Part shown: positions 33,333-43,941 of the stretch, piece after piece | Position numbering within the stretch: position 1 is the first letter of the stretch | Layout of the letters: each line of letters opens with the position of its first letter | NCBI GenBank assembly: GCA_028752905.1 | Contig: JAQNBH010000011.1 | Location: forward strand, 31,494,017 to 31,558,016 | From: Cladorhizidae sp. MBARI D1340-BT2 | Taxonomy: Eukaryota > Porifera > Demospongiae > Poecilosclerida > Cladorhizidae | Direction of reading: 5' to 3' | Length of the DNA: 64,000 nucleotides | Made by a program: the position numbers and the translations under genes | The notes under the pieces: generated by a model | The model's input: the letters and a program-made list of their open reading frames with translations, nothing else | What the model was told of the DNA's origin: nothing | Database searches by the model: none

Positions 33333-33646
33333 TGTAACACTGTTGAACTCAGTCGCATATTTTTGGTATAGGTTTGATAACTGTTGTACCACAATGGAAC
33401 TGCTCATATCTTTTGTTTGTAATTAGGACGCACATATTTCCTTTGGTTACTTATCTACTTTGTAATATCTATGTATAGATTTGTATGTTGTATCCAGGAT
33501 GTGTTGTATCCAGGATGCAGGGGCTCTTGAAAAGAGAGAGAGGAGAACCCCAATGTTTTGAATTGTGTTGTATATTGTATTGAATGAGATCTAAGAAACT
33601 ATCCTCAACCCTTGTGAATTGTAACTCATCTCGGCACGATATTACA
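33333..33646 (+). repeat. 5' LTR
   Basis: 314 bp, TG...CA type (TGTAACACTG ... GATATTACA). It contains the internal doublet TGTATCCAGGATG twice near 33,490-33,517. It is followed by TTGGCGTAGTTGGCAGGATC, where the primer-binding site should be; I cannot assign the tRNA. A 4-base stretch (ACGA region) near its end is missing from the 3' LTR. Confidence 0.95.
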
Positions 33647-33682
33647 TTGGCGTAGTTGGCAGGATCAAGATCTGCACAAAGA

Positions 33683-34258
33683 ATGGCTGCTAGACCTTTA
33701 GTCTTGCCTGAACCCTACTCCGGCGAAGGAAGCTGGGACAAATGGCAGTACCACTTTCTCAATGTTGCGGCCGTCAATGAGTGGGATGACGAGAACAATT
33801 TGAAATGGCTCAAAGTGCGATTGACAGCAAGAGCACTGATTGCGTTCCAACACCTTCCGCCAGCTACCAGGACAAGTTTCGACGAAGCTACCAAAGCTTT
33901 GAGCGAGCGGTTCGAACCCAAAATGAGGAAGACCCACTACCAGGCCGAGTTACAAAACAGATGCAAGAGTAAGTCTGAAAGCTGGCCGGTTCTCACAGAT
34001 GACCTCCGATTGTTAGCAGACAAGGCCTACCCCGACTTGGGGGAGAATGCTAAAGAAATACTAGCTCTGAACGCCTACCTCGCACAACTCAACAATAGCC
34101 AAGTCGCATTTGGCGTTAAGCAGAAAGCCTTGCAGACGCTGGACGAGGCAGTCGCGGGCACCTTGGAGCTGGAGTCGTATCTCACTCCCAGGACGATGGT
34201 TGCAAGTGTTGAGAGAACCCCCCCCGGAAGTAGGACAAACCATTGGCGGGATGAGTAG
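33683..34258 (+). CDS. gag: gag capsid part
   Basis: The first ATG in the frame is at 33,683, 36 bases after the LTR. It encodes LPEPYSGEGSWDKWQYHFLN, then VNEWDDENNLKWLKVRLTAR and LSERFEPKMRKTHYQAEL, the pattern of Ty3/gypsy gag capsid proteins ('W..w...F......w.d..k...L...L...A......l'). The ORF stops at 34,258. The nucleocapsid follows in another frame near 34,450-34,500, where CCGKSGHIARYC keeps the H and last C of a CCHC knuckle but the first Cys is not in the expected place. The gag ORF is therefore cut short by frameshift. Confidence 0.8.
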   Translation: MAARPLVLPEPYSGEGSWDKWQYHFLNVAAVNEWDDENNLKWLKVRLTARALIAFQHLPPATRTSFDEATKALSERFEPKMRKTHYQAELQNRCKSKSESWPVLTDDLRLLADKAYPDLGENAKEILALNAYLAQLNNSQVAFGVKQKALQTLDEAVAGTLELESYLTPRTMVASVERTPPGSRTNHWRDE

Positions 34259-34497
34259 TCAGGGCTCGGTAAGAGCTAATCTCGCCACTCTAGTCGAGAG
34301 ATTGACTGATAGAATTAAGATGCTAGAGATGAACTATTCTGACTCAGAAACAAGTAGGCAGAGGGGGGGGGTGTCATGGAGGGGAGCAAACCCTTCCATG
34401 AGGGTAAATGACCGGGAGACTGGGGCTCAAGGAGAGGCTCTAGGCAGTGGCCTACTGATGTTACCTGCTGTGGTAAGAGCGGGCACATAGCGAGATA

Positions 34498-35028
34498 TTG
34501 TCGCTCTTCACAACGGGACCAGCCACAGGGAAACAGGAATCCTTCTGCATGAGGATCCTACTGCAGAAGGATAATGACGATGAGGCTCATTTACCTAAAG
34601 TTATTGTTTCTTTAGCAACCCCTACAGGTGGCTATACCATGAGTGGCAATGTCAATGGGCATGCGACTACCCTGCTAGTGGACACAGGAGCCTCAGTGTC
34701 CCTCATGCGAAAGGATGTGTGGGACAAGGTCAGCCATGGCAGAGGAGTCAAACTCAAACCCTGGACAGAACGGCAACTGGTAAGCGCGGATGGATCTCCT
34801 CTGCAAGTCTATGGGTACTCACCCATGGACCTGTCCCTCCAAGCAATCCTCTATCAGGCTGACATCGTCGTGGTGAGTACACTTACTACTGAAGCCATTC
34901 TGGGCTTGGATTTTTTTAATAAGCATAAGGTCACAGTAGATGTGGGAAGATCAGTGATCCATCTTGGCAATTCATCCACCATTGAGTTGCATCAGACTCC
35001 CTATCTTGTCCTGAGAGTGATGTGGTGA
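34498..35028 (+). pseudogene. pol protease domain
   Basis: LPKVIVSLATPTGGYTMSG, then the catalytic motif TTLLVDTGASVSLMRKDVW, and the flap/C-terminal ILGLDFFNKHKVTVD, give a complete retroviral-type aspartic protease. The domain would cleave Gag-Pol as a dimer. The frame ends at TGA 35,026-35,028 by frameshift. The RT region continues in an overlapping frame from 35,022. Confidence 0.85.
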
Positions 35029-36363
35029 ATATGGTGTATTTAGCTGAGCCCATTAAGCTCCCCCCATACTCGGAGCGTATTGTCATGGCACGTTGCAAGG
35101 ATCCACCCCAAATGGGGTCCTGTGTGGTGGAGCCAAAAGGTGGGGAACGCTTACCATTTGCTGTAGCCCGAGTATTGGTGGAACTAAAAAATGGCCAAGT
35201 GCCACTATTAAATCCAAGCCCTGAAATGGTGTCCCTTTCGTCAAAATCTGTGGTGGCTACTTTAGAGTCAGTAGAACCACCATTGGAAGAGGTGGTGGCA
35301 AGTATACCTACACAAATACCGCACGTGAATTCAGACAAAGCTGAATGCTTGTGGGAAATAGTGGAGCGGAGCTGCAGGGAGCTAGGACCAGAGGAGAAAG
35401 AGCAGTTTTTCGCACTCTTAGAAGAGAATGCTGACCTTTTTGCCACAGCTAAATCAGACCTAGGACGCCACCAAGATGAAGCACCATATCAACACTGATA
35501 CTGCTCCACCAATTAGACAGGCTGTCCACAGACTCCCTCCACATCGGAGGAAAGAAGTACAGGAGCTGCTAGTTGACATGCATAACAGTGATGTAGTTCA
35601 GCTGTCGAGTAGTCCCTGGGCCTCCCCCATCGTCCTAGTTTGGAAGAAAGACAATAGCTCTAGATTCTGCATAGATTACCGTAAGCTTAATGGGGTCACC
35701 CAAAAGGATGCATATCCTCTCCCTAGGATTGATGATACCCTTTACACCCTTGCTGGCTCAAAGTGGTTTTCCACTGTAGCCCTTCTCAGTGGGTACTGAC
35801 AGGTGGAGGTAGCAGAGGAGGACCGTCCCAAAACAGCTTTCTGTACCACCGAGGGCTTATTTGAGTTCAAAGTTATGCCATTTGTCCTATGCAATGCTCC
35901 AGCAACCTTCCAGCGTTTGATGGATCAAGTACTGGCTGGCTTACAGTAGTCACAATGCTTAGTTTATCTAGATGATGTAATCATCCCCCCAGGGAAGACA
36001 TTCTCGGAGCACTTAGCAAATCTGAGCATGGTCTTTGAGCGTCTGTCTGGAGCTGGCTTAAGGTTGCAGCCCAAGAAGTGCAATTTCTTCCAGCACGGGG
36101 TTACTTATCTTGGGTATATTGTGTCAGACGAAGGAGTGGCCACCGACCCCTCGAAGATTGAGAAAGTGGCATCGTGGCCAACCCCAACCAAGGAAGTCCA
36201 GCAATTTCTTGGTCTGGCGGGATATTATCGAAGGTTTATCCGTGATTTTGCTGAGATCGCCCGTCCTCTCCATCGTCTCACCGAGCGTAATGCTTATTTT
36301 AAGTGGTCAGGAGAAACTCAGAAGGCCTTCAAAACGTATCTAATCTCGGCCCCATTACCCTGA
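35022..36363 (+). pseudogene. pol reverse transcriptase, interrupted
   Basis: The linker with the pre-RT motif ADLFATAKSDLGR ends in one frame; RT resumes at 35,476 (HHINTDTAPPIRQAVHRLPP, SPWASPIVLVWKKDNSSRFC, IDYRKLNGVTQKDAYPLPRI). TGA at 35,797 replaces Trp in SGYWQVEV, and TAG at 35,947 replaces Trp before CLVYLDDVII, the intact YxDD active site. GLRLQPKKCNFFQHGVTYLG and FLGLAGYYRRFIRDFAEIAR complete thumb and connection. All conserved RT blocks can be read, but no single frame can produce the enzyme. A frameshift follows at about 36,360. Confidence 0.9.
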
Positions 36364-37168
36364 CTTCCACAAACCGTTCCTGTTAGACACTGATGCAAGT
36401 GATACTGGAATAGGTGCTGTCTTGTCACAACTTGATGAGAGTGGTAGGGAATGTGTGATTGCCTATGCTAGTAGACTGCTCAGCAAACCAGAGCGTAGGT
36501 AGTGCATGACCAGGAGAGAATTACTCGCAGTGGTAGTCTTCACCAGACATTTTTGACATTTCCTGATTGGGGAACAATTTACTCTCCGTACCGACCACGG
36601 CTCTCTCACTTGGTTAAGGAATTTCCGGGAACCTGAAGGTCAGATGGCATGGTAGCTGGAACGCTTGCAAGAATTTAACTTTGTCATTCTCCACCGGCCA
36701 GGGAAGAAACTTACTAATGCAGATGCCTTATCTCGGTTACCTTGCCAGCAGTGTAGTCGGGACAGCCATGGCAATGAGGTGAAGATTGCTGTCTCCTCTC
36801 TGGTTGGTGGAGAAGACATCAGAAGGTTACAGGAAGGGGATCATATTCTTGGACCTGTCATCAAGGCTAAGTTAAGTGGACATCCACCAACTGCGCCTCA
36901 GACAAAAGAATTGAGCAAAAATTCTCGATGCCTTCTCCAAATCTGGGACCAGCTCTTAATCCATGAGGGTATTCTCTACCGTCAGTATGAGAAACCTGAC
37001 AACTCGACATCTGTGTTGCAACAGCTTGTGCCTGAAGTAAAGAAGGAAGAAGTACTAAAAAAGATGCATGAAGGCATACTGGGTGGACATCTTGGAGAGG
37101 ATAAAACCCTCGCTCGTGTCAAGGAACGTTATTACTGGCCAGGTTACCATGCTGACATAACCCAGTGA
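36360..37168 (+). pseudogene. pol RNase H and integrase zinc finger
   Basis: [20 protein letters not shown] begins RNase H, with its D; TRRELLAVVVFTRHF carries the E; and LRTDHGSLTWL carries the second D. Stops at 36,500 (expected Tyr), 36,554 (expected Arg, CGA-to-TGA) and 36,653 (expected Trp) interrupt it. From 36,665 the frame is open: HRPGKKLTNADALSRLP ends RNase H, and MHEGILGGHLGEDKTLARVK, YYWPGYHADITQ form the H-H half of the HHCC finger. TGA at 37,166 replaces the Trp before the Cys pair CKTCSFC. Confidence 0.9.
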
Positions 37169-38100
37169 TGCAAAACCTGTTCATTCTGTCTAGGAGGAAA
37201 ACTCCCACTCCCAAGAACAGGGCACCATTACAGAGCATAAAAGTAGGTAGTCCCCTTCAGCTAGTCGCTGTTGATAGAGTTGGCCCTATGCCAGAATTGG
37301 AGAATGGAAATGCGTATATCCTTGTAGTGGGTGATTACTTTATTGGTGGATGGAGGCATATCCAATTCCAAACCAGGAAGCAACTACAATTGCTCGAGTG
37401 ATAACGAATGAGTTTTTCTTTCTGTTCTCACCACCAGAGCAGCTGCACTCTGACCAGGGCAGGCAATTTGAGTCTCAACTAATCTTGGAGATCTGTAAAC
37501 TGCTAGGCATTAGCAAGACTCAGACCACCCCTTACCATCCTCAGTTGGTTGAAAGGTTCAACCGCACACTTATCAGCATGTTAGCCACCAGCGCGACTGA
37601 ACACCCCTTCGAGTGGGAGAAGCAGCTGCGACCTCTCTGTCTAGCCTATAACACCAGCATTCATGCGACTACAGGCTATTCCCCGTTTTTTCTCATGTAT
37701 GGACGCAAAGTACAAATGCCCCTTGAGCTCATGTATGGTACAGCCCCGTCAGAGCCAAACCACATCTCTACAACTGCATATGTAGATCACCTTAAGTCGA
37801 CCCTACAAGAAGCTTATCAAAGAATGTGAGAAAGGACTGGTCATAAGCTGGAGAGACAAAAGGAACTCTATAACGAAAAAGCTCGTGGAAAACCATTGAA
37901 TCGGGGAAATTTGGTGGAAATTTGGTGTGGCTACATACCACTGTCAGACGAAAGGGAGTAGCAAGGAAATTTCATCAACCATGGGCAGGCCCGTTCTGTG
38001 TTATAAAACGCTTGTCAGAATCGGTGTATCGACTACAAAACATTCGAAACCGTACCAATCGACCAGTGGTTCCCTTTGATCGGCTCTAATTATGTCCAGC
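37165..38100 (+). pseudogene. pol integrase core and C-terminal domain
   Basis: QLVAVDRVGPMPELENGNAY holds the first catalytic Asp. After a frameshift near 37,350, PPEQLHSDQGRQFESQL holds the second Asp, and TTPYHPQ followed by VERFNRTLISMLA holds the Glu; the usual SDG/GD residues before VERF are missing, a small deletion. LCLAYNTSIHATTGYSPFFL and MYGRKVQMPLELM follow. TGA at 37,827 ends the frame. Broken frames then give FHQPWAGPFCVIKRLSESVY, a typical C-terminal domain, to about 38,090. Not functional as it stands. Confidence 0.85.
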
Positions 38101-38320
38101 CGATATTTGTTTACCTCCTCGACAGAGACCTACATGCAAAAACTCCCTCCCACCTAAAATTGTTCCCCCAATTGGCACTAATCTCACACCAGTGATAGAG
38201 GAACCGCCTTTACCACCCACGATAACTCCTCCTCGATACCCCCAATGAATTCGTCACTCTACAGATCGACTATTGCCAGTGGTCACACATTGATCACTAA
38301 ATCCGGGGCGGATTTCTATT

Positions 38321-38333
38321 TGGAGGGGAGCTG
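38321..38333 (+). other. Polypurine tract before 3' LTR
   Basis: TGGAGGGGAGCTG directly precedes TGTAAC of the 3' LTR. A purine-rich tract here primes plus-strand DNA synthesis in LTR elements. Confidence 0.75.
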
Positions 38334-38644
38334 TGTAACACTGTTGAACTCAGTCGCATATTTTTGGTATAAGTGTTGATAACTGTTGTACCACAATGGA
38401 ACTGCTCACATCTTTTGTTTGTAATTAGGACGCACATATTTCCTTTGGTTACTTATCTACTTTGTAATATCTATGTATATATTTGTATGTTGTATCCAGG
38501 ATGTGTTGTATCCAGGATGCAGGGGCCCTTGGAAAGAGAGAGAGGAGAACCCAAATGTTTTGGATTGTGTTCTATATTGTATTGAATGAGATCTAAGAAA
38601 CTATCCTCAACCCTTGTCAATTGTAACTCATCTCGGCTATTACA
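38334..38644 (+). repeat. 3' LTR
   Basis: 311 bp, begins TGTAACACTG and ends GGCTATTACA. Nearly the same as 33,333-33,646, with about ten substitutions, a one-base indel near position 42 and a 4-base deletion near the end. The doublet TGTATCCAGGATG is retained. Confidence 0.95.
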
Positions 38645-38649
38645 GGCAT
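38645..38649. repeat. 5-bp target site duplication GGCAT (right)
   Basis: Matches 33,328-33,332 and fixes the LTR borders. Confidence 0.9.
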
Positions 38650-38905
38650 TGCTTACAAATGTGGAAATGGGGAGTTTTCCATGATCAAACTTGATCGACA
38701 CCCCTTGGCTGTATGCACAACACACATGCCTGGTTCCTCCCATGCAAGTGGTGTGGTACCCCTCTGACTGACATAGAAGTCCACCCACACAAATTATTGC
38801 TCTATTGGCTCCTCTAAACTGAGCCCCCACCCCCTCCATGGGTGGACCCCCAACAACAAAAAGGCACAACACAACATACTACACCCTAGCAGGGCCTAGC
38901 CCTAT
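38650..38905 (+). repeat. 3' part of a tRNA-derived SINE copy
   Basis: From about 38,685 the sequence parallels 39,245-39,440: ACTTGATCGACACCCCTTGG, then CACATGCCTGGTTCCTCCCA, CCCCTCTGACTGACATAG, and a tail AAAAAGGCACAACACAACAT. The tRNA-like head is absent in this copy, as is usual for 5'-truncated SINEs. Confidence 0.75.
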
Positions 38906-39000
38906 CCCTGAACATAGCTAATTAGATAATAATTAATTATCAAATAGGGCTTATAACTGAGAGACAGTTGCAACTGGAAGAGAGTTTAGGTAACCATTGG

Positions 39001-39002
<2 letters not shown>

Positions 39003-39031
<29 letters not shown>
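39003..39031. repeat. Poly(G) run of 29
   Basis: Twenty-nine uninterrupted guanines on the plus strand, directly upstream of the intact SINE copy. Such a long G tract is rare and could form a G-quadruplex or reflect slippage. Confidence 0.9.
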
Positions 39032-39035
39032 TGAT

Positions 39036-39440
39036 CAAACCTGTGTGCCTGTGGCCTAGTGGTTGAGACCACTGCCTGGAAATCATAAGGGCTCAAGTTC
39101 AACTCCTGATGGTACCCAAAATGTTGTCCTCGGTCAGCTTACAGTAATTTGTGAGGGTCTTATGAAACTACACCCAAGCAGGATATCATTATGTGCTCTA
39201 CACACCTGTTCATGCAAGACAGATGGCACAATTAGTGAAGGTCACCCCATGACTACACTTGATCACACCGAGTGGCTATATGCACAACAAACATGCCTGG
39301 TTCCTACCATGCGAGTGGGGTGGAACCCCTCTGATTGACATAGCAGTCCACCCATGCAAAACTTTCCTCCATTAGCTCCTCCAAACTGAACGCACACACA
39401 TTTGAATCCCAAAAAGGCACAACACAACATACCATCCTAG
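39036..39440 (+). repeat. tRNA-derived SINE with A and B boxes
   Basis: The 5' head resembles a tRNA: A box TGGCCTAGTGG at 39,052-39,062 and B box AGTTCAACTCC at 39,096-39,106, with normal spacing for a polymerase III internal promoter. The body then matches the truncated copy at 38,685-38,905, and the tail AAAAAGGCACAACACAACAT is shared. It has no coding capacity and would be mobilised by a LINE partner. It is not a functional tRNA gene, since no cloverleaf closes. Confidence 0.8.
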
Positions 39441-39449
39441 CAGGTTCTT

Positions 39450-40200
39450 TTGTGATAATTGTTGATTTGGTAAATCAACAATCCTGACCCAGATCTCTCC
39501 AACATTAGCATGTATTAGAAGATACTCCAAAAAATCCATTGCTACCACTAAATAGACATCATTTGTGATTGAAATGCAGAATTATCTCTCTCTAACCCCA
39601 TGTCCATATGAATGACTCGCAAGAACTGCTGAGAGCACAAAGCACAAATGATTGCTACATCTGGAGAAACCTTCTCAATAGTAACCTTGTTTGATGTCAC
39701 TGTCACATCATGGGGAAGTACTGAGGCTCCACTCACAATATCCAAAGGCCACACCCATTCAAGTGATGTTGCATAATCTGTGAGGGTATGATGCTCTCCT
39801 TCTAATGCAGGACTTCACCTTCCAGACTTGGCTAGCATTAATTGCACTCTCAACAACTCACAAAAGTGCATTTCCTTCAGACTATAACAGCTGGAGTTCA
39901 TCTAAAGCTCCCAGTTCTTCTCGGGCTGGCAATAACCAGAGGACATGAACATCTGAGCAAGATGGTGAGAACCACCTATTGCTAATATGCAAGTGAATGT
40001 ACACATATCAATGCATGAACAGCTGAGAGCTGTTCCAGGAACAGGTGCTCTTATCCAGATGACTTTCACAACAGTCTGGAGGATAACGACTTAATTAAGG
40101 ACGAGGACTATTAACATGCACTGAAGGACTGGCATTTTGGGGGGGATGTAGGAACATGGGTAACCATCATCACCTCTACTCCTGTATGAATGCCATGCTC
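39450..40200. other. No supported gene
   Basis: Sequence between the SINE and the BEL/Pao pieces. Short ORFs on both strands lack recognisable motifs. Part may be decayed BEL/Pao RNase H but I could not find its motifs. Confidence 0.35.
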
Positions 40201-41301
40201 CTGTATAACATTTTTGAGAACTTCTGAACAACTTTCTGAAGGTCTTATGGCCTGGATATGGCACAGTATTCTTTCATTGCTTGACTTTCAGGGGATGCAC
40301 CATTGAAGTAGAGAGCTTGATTTGCTCAAAGATATTGTGCCTGTTCATAGAGAAAAGCTTGCATGATGGCATATCCATGGCTGGTGAAAAGCCAAAATGT
40401 TTGTAGACACGATTCCAAAAAATCCTAACCTTTTACATCATGTATCTCAACATGAACAATCTCTAAGGTAGATTCATAGTGTATCTGCCCATATGCAAGT
40501 TTGCTATGGAAGAGGTAGAGGACCTGGTGGAGAATTTGGAAAGATTGTCGAAATAGTACCTGCTGCAAAGAGATGCTGCATGCCTGTGGTTGACCTCAAG
40601 TGAGTGAAGGAGTTGCATAATACAAATGAATATCCACTAGTAACAGAATAACCTATAATTGAGAACAAGCTGTCAGATTATCAAAAGGGTAAGACAACGC
40701 ATCCTCAAGCTCTGCAAGTTGTGCATACAACAGCATGTGCATGACAAAAATTCCAAGCCTGTAGTTCGACCAATGGTAGGATATCCTCCATTTTTGAGTG
40801 CAACATTGTCAAGTGTCCTATATAAACATAACTATCTGAGATAAATGGGGTCTCCTATGGCTCTGTGTTGCATACTGCCCTCAAGCTCCCTGGAGCATAA
40901 AGGAATTCTGCCAAAATACACAAAATACTCTTTCTAGGAAGCTGACCTGATAAACAGCCGTTCAGCTAGGGTGTAATTCCAGTGTTTTATGAACATTTGG
41001 TCCCTGTAGATGCCACTTCCTGATGGTTCCTGGAACTGTGACCAGAAGCAAGCTTGTTTGAATTTAGATCCAGGATAAATCTGCAGCCATGAGAGAGGTC
41101 AATGCACATTAATCTTTCCAGTATCCATGACACATTCTGAAATAGGTTCTGCCCCTTTGTAACATGAAGTAACATATGCAACTTACAAAGCATACCTGCA
41201 GGTGTATTTCCCAACCTTTTCAAGGGGTAACTCTCATTAGAATTTCTATATGGAATGTGAGATGTGTTATAAGTAGTAGAGCAGGGCGGTAGATCTTCCA
41301 C
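40200..41301 (-). pseudogene. Possible BEL/Pao reverse transcriptase remnant
   Basis: On the minus strand near 40,550 the frame gives SRYYFDNLSKFSTRSS and near 40,420 IFWNRVYKHFGFSPAMDMPS, with FEQIKLSTSM further on. These resemble the BEL/Pao series 'fYvDDlLkSv', 'lGv.Wn...D.fgFsi' and the '..kR.iLS..s.iyDPLG' region, though DD is reduced to DN. Upstream, 40,987-41,301 is an open frame (SYPLKRLGNTPAGMLCKL) that could be the RT lead-in. Similarity is weak and frames are broken. It lies downstream of the integrase on this strand, which is not the normal BEL/Pao order. Confidence 0.4.
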
Positions 41302-41899
41302 ACTGCTTGCCTTTCAATAGTAACCATCAGACTGGTGATGGTCCTCTATACCCAGCAGTGCAGTGCATACATAGTACTGTAACATCTCTATGTAGTAGCA
41401 TGAAAAATATGTGACACCCATAGCAGGATGCATTCATTGTGTAGAGTAGGAACAACAAATCTCTGTTTTTCACTCATACATCCTGTATGACTGATCAGGT
41501 CTTATACAACTTCTCAAGCCAGAAAACCTTGGAGAATGACAATGTGAAAATTCTGGCCATTTGGTTAAAGGATAAACAGGAAACTAGTTTCATATCAGAA
41601 GTCAATGAATTGGCTCAGCCTCACTTAACCGTGATGGCTACTGTTAGGTTATGCTGAAAATTCCCTTAAGGATGGTTGTGTTGGTACAAATTTGTGATGG
41701 TGTGATGCTTTTGTAAATGTAAACGGTTGTCTCTTGCTATTCCAACTGAAGTTAATGCAATAAACAAATGCTTCACTGTGGCATAGAGGTATGGCAAGAA
41801 AGATTTTATCTAGTACTGTCAATAGTGTTAAACTCTGGAATATTAGTCAGGAGCTACATTGTCCATCAACCTAGATGCACACAGGTGGATATGCAATTG

Positions 41900-42560
41900 C
41901 CAGAGGCCAAGGAATGCTAGTCACAACTCAATAAATGCGATCAACAGTTAAACAAAATCGATAATCATCAGAAATAAGGGACTCCGAGAGGTTCAAGTGG
42001 TCATTTAACCAAGAAGTGACCTCGGATCTGAGCGATACCTATGTCATCACAAGGCAGGGCATCAAGTATCTGCTGTGGAGTCTGGTTTCTCTTTGAGCAA
42101 GGACAGTTGTAAATTCTTGGAAGATAAGCTTGCCTTATCGACAATACATTTGTGCATTTTCATGCTCTTAACAGTAGTTTGCCAGAGACCGCCAAATTTT
42201 GGTGCATGTTCTGGAATTAAATCCCACATAATATTTCTGATGTGCAAAAATCAGAAATGAACCCTTGAGTCCTCTGTTGGTTGAGGAGCTCGACAAGCTC
42301 CTTGTGCGCACATCAACATCAATAAAATTGGTACCCATGTTTACTCCAGATCAGTGACGGCTTGCCACATCGAGAAACAAAGTGCCTCAGTCAGCTAATG
42401 ACAAATCAGGAGTAGCAGGTTTGATTTGATTCTCATGGCTGCATGAGTTGAGATAGGAGTGCAGAGAGACAGCTCAAGATAGATGGAGGGGAGGCTTGAA
42501 CCTTGACTTCCAGATATCATAGCTAATGATGAGGTTTCTGAAACTTCCTACATACAATGA
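41900..42560 (-). pseudogene. BEL/Pao integrase core remnant
   Basis: On the minus strand, NMGTNFIDVD followed in another frame by KELVELLNQQRTQGFISDFC, then WDLIPEHAPKFGGLWQTTVK and SMKMHKCIV, match the BEL/Pao integrase series 'DnGTNF.ga..eL', 'i.w.fiPp.APHfGGLWEaavKs.K.hl'. The catalytic Glu of GLWE is Gln here. Further on, IAQIRGHFLVK and PLEPLG match 'LTPgHFLiGrPL.alp'. Frameshifts and stops are frequent. HHCC and the tail domains are poorly preserved. Confidence 0.75.
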
Positions 42561-42999
42561 AGACGCTTACAACTTCAAATAAAAAGTCCAGGTCACACAA
42601 CAATTCATACATTAATTAATAGCCTTCAAGGCAGTTAACATTTTGTAATGCACTATGGAATTATACTGTGCACAACTATAACATGTACCTGTAAATAAAG
42701 TGAAGGCTTGCTAACCATGCTAGTCAAAATCACATTACTTCTAGCCTTCCAGCCCTCTTCTGAAATGGATGACTCGTAACTTGAGTGAGGAGATGGGTGA
42801 ATTTCAGGAGTTTAGTAGTGCGAGTGTTCTTGATCTACTTATAATAGCATTGATTTAATTTGATCTCTTGTCCCAAGGTGATAAATGGACCTTTGTCTTC
42901 CATTGCATTCAATGCACAAAGGTATTGACTATATTATATCATGTCCTTTCTTCAGATGGGGGGAATCAGCAATTATCCGAACATGACCTTATGTGTCAG

Positions 43000-43460
43000 A
43001 CATGGTCGATCATATCATGTCTACAGACACCCAATTGTTTATGTGTCCTGAATGAGATGTCCCTCAATAATGGTTCTCACAGATCTCTCATCAAAATCCA
43101 AATACATTAGCTTTTCCCAGTGAGAAAGATTTCAAAGTTTATGGGGAAAAACACAGAATTGCTCCCAGAACGACTTCCAGATAAGGATGTAGCCATTGTA
43201 CATTGGAAAGTCAAGCTGGGGGAGCTAACTCACTTGACATCTGACATAGTTGATACATGAGTTCGAGATCAAAGTGACTTCTTGGTTTCGAGGAAACAAT
43301 CGACTATGCCTTTCTCCAATTCAGATTGAAGTACTGAGCTGAACAGCATCAACGAAATCAAGTGAGAGTAGGCTGCTGTGAACATCTGCAAGGTTCTTGT
43401 TGAAATCAGATAGCAGCTTCTCATGCTGATGAAAGAAACAACACTCTCTGATTCCATTGA
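43000..43460 (-). pseudogene. BEL/Pao gag remnant (DUF1759-type)
   Basis: On the minus strand, LHEKLLSDFNKNLADVHSSL near 43,400 is the coiled N-terminal part. LPQLDFPMYNGYILIWKSFW followed by EQFC near 43,200 is the hallmark of Pao-type gag ('LPkL.lp.F.Gdpl.WqsFwd.F'), and NLSHWEKLMYL then IIEGHLIQDT continue it. Between this gag and the integrase (42,560) there is only about 450 bases, so protease, RT and RNase H of this copy are deleted or moved. Confidence 0.65.
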
Positions 43461-43699
43461 TAAAGAGTAATGGCTTTACTAACACCCTTCGTAAGAGCCA
43501 TAGGCTCCTAAATACTACCTATCGAGGGTTGGTGTCAGTTGAGGAGGAACAAATATTAATCACATGGCTGGCGAACAAGGCCGTATCTCATCACTGTGCA
43601 GATCAAACAAGTCTTGTTTCTTCTGTAGGGTGTCATAATTGTCAGTAACATCAGTAATCTGTAGTGATGAGATTTGAAGTCAGAATCAAGCTTACCCAG

Positions 43700-43772
43700 C
43701 TTTCAGAGAATCCTCTGATAATTAGCTGCTATGAAAATTATCTGACTCGAAGGACCAATGAACGAAGGACCA
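43700..43772 (+). repeat. 73-bp direct repeat, copy 1
   Basis: Begins CTTTCAGAGAATCCTCTGAT. It is identical to 43,942-44,014 over 73 bases, 242 bases apart. Flanking sequence is unrelated. Confidence 0.9.
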
Positions 43773-43941
43773 TTGGTCTTCTTTCTAATTGCCAAATTCC
43801 AGTGCCAAGGCATGTATCATAAGCACTAACAATACCCCTTCTCTTCCTGAGAGTGGCCTCAGTCATCAATAGGCGATGGTCAGAAAAGGGGTTGGCAGAC
43901 AGAAGATAGCAAGTGGTCAGAATGAACGACAAAACAGGCTT

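Larger units (their letters stand above)
33333..38644 (+). mobile_element. Complete but inactivated Ty3/gypsy LTR retrotransposon
   Basis: The element is 5,312 bp with LTRs at both ends, each beginning TGTAACACTG and ending ATTACA, and flanked by GGCAT duplications. The inside follows the usual order gag, protease, RT, RNase H, integrase, and ends at a purine tract (GGAGGGGAG) before the 3' LTR. By hand alignment the LTRs differ by about ten substitutions and two short indels in about 311 bases, so insertion is not very recent. Pol is broken by at least seven nonsense codons and several frameshifts. It sits next to SINE copies. Confidence 0.95.

Noticed and set aside
39050..39110. A tRNA gene
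   Set aside because: The A and B boxes are present, but arms do not pair into a cloverleaf and a long non-tRNA body follows; it is a SINE head.
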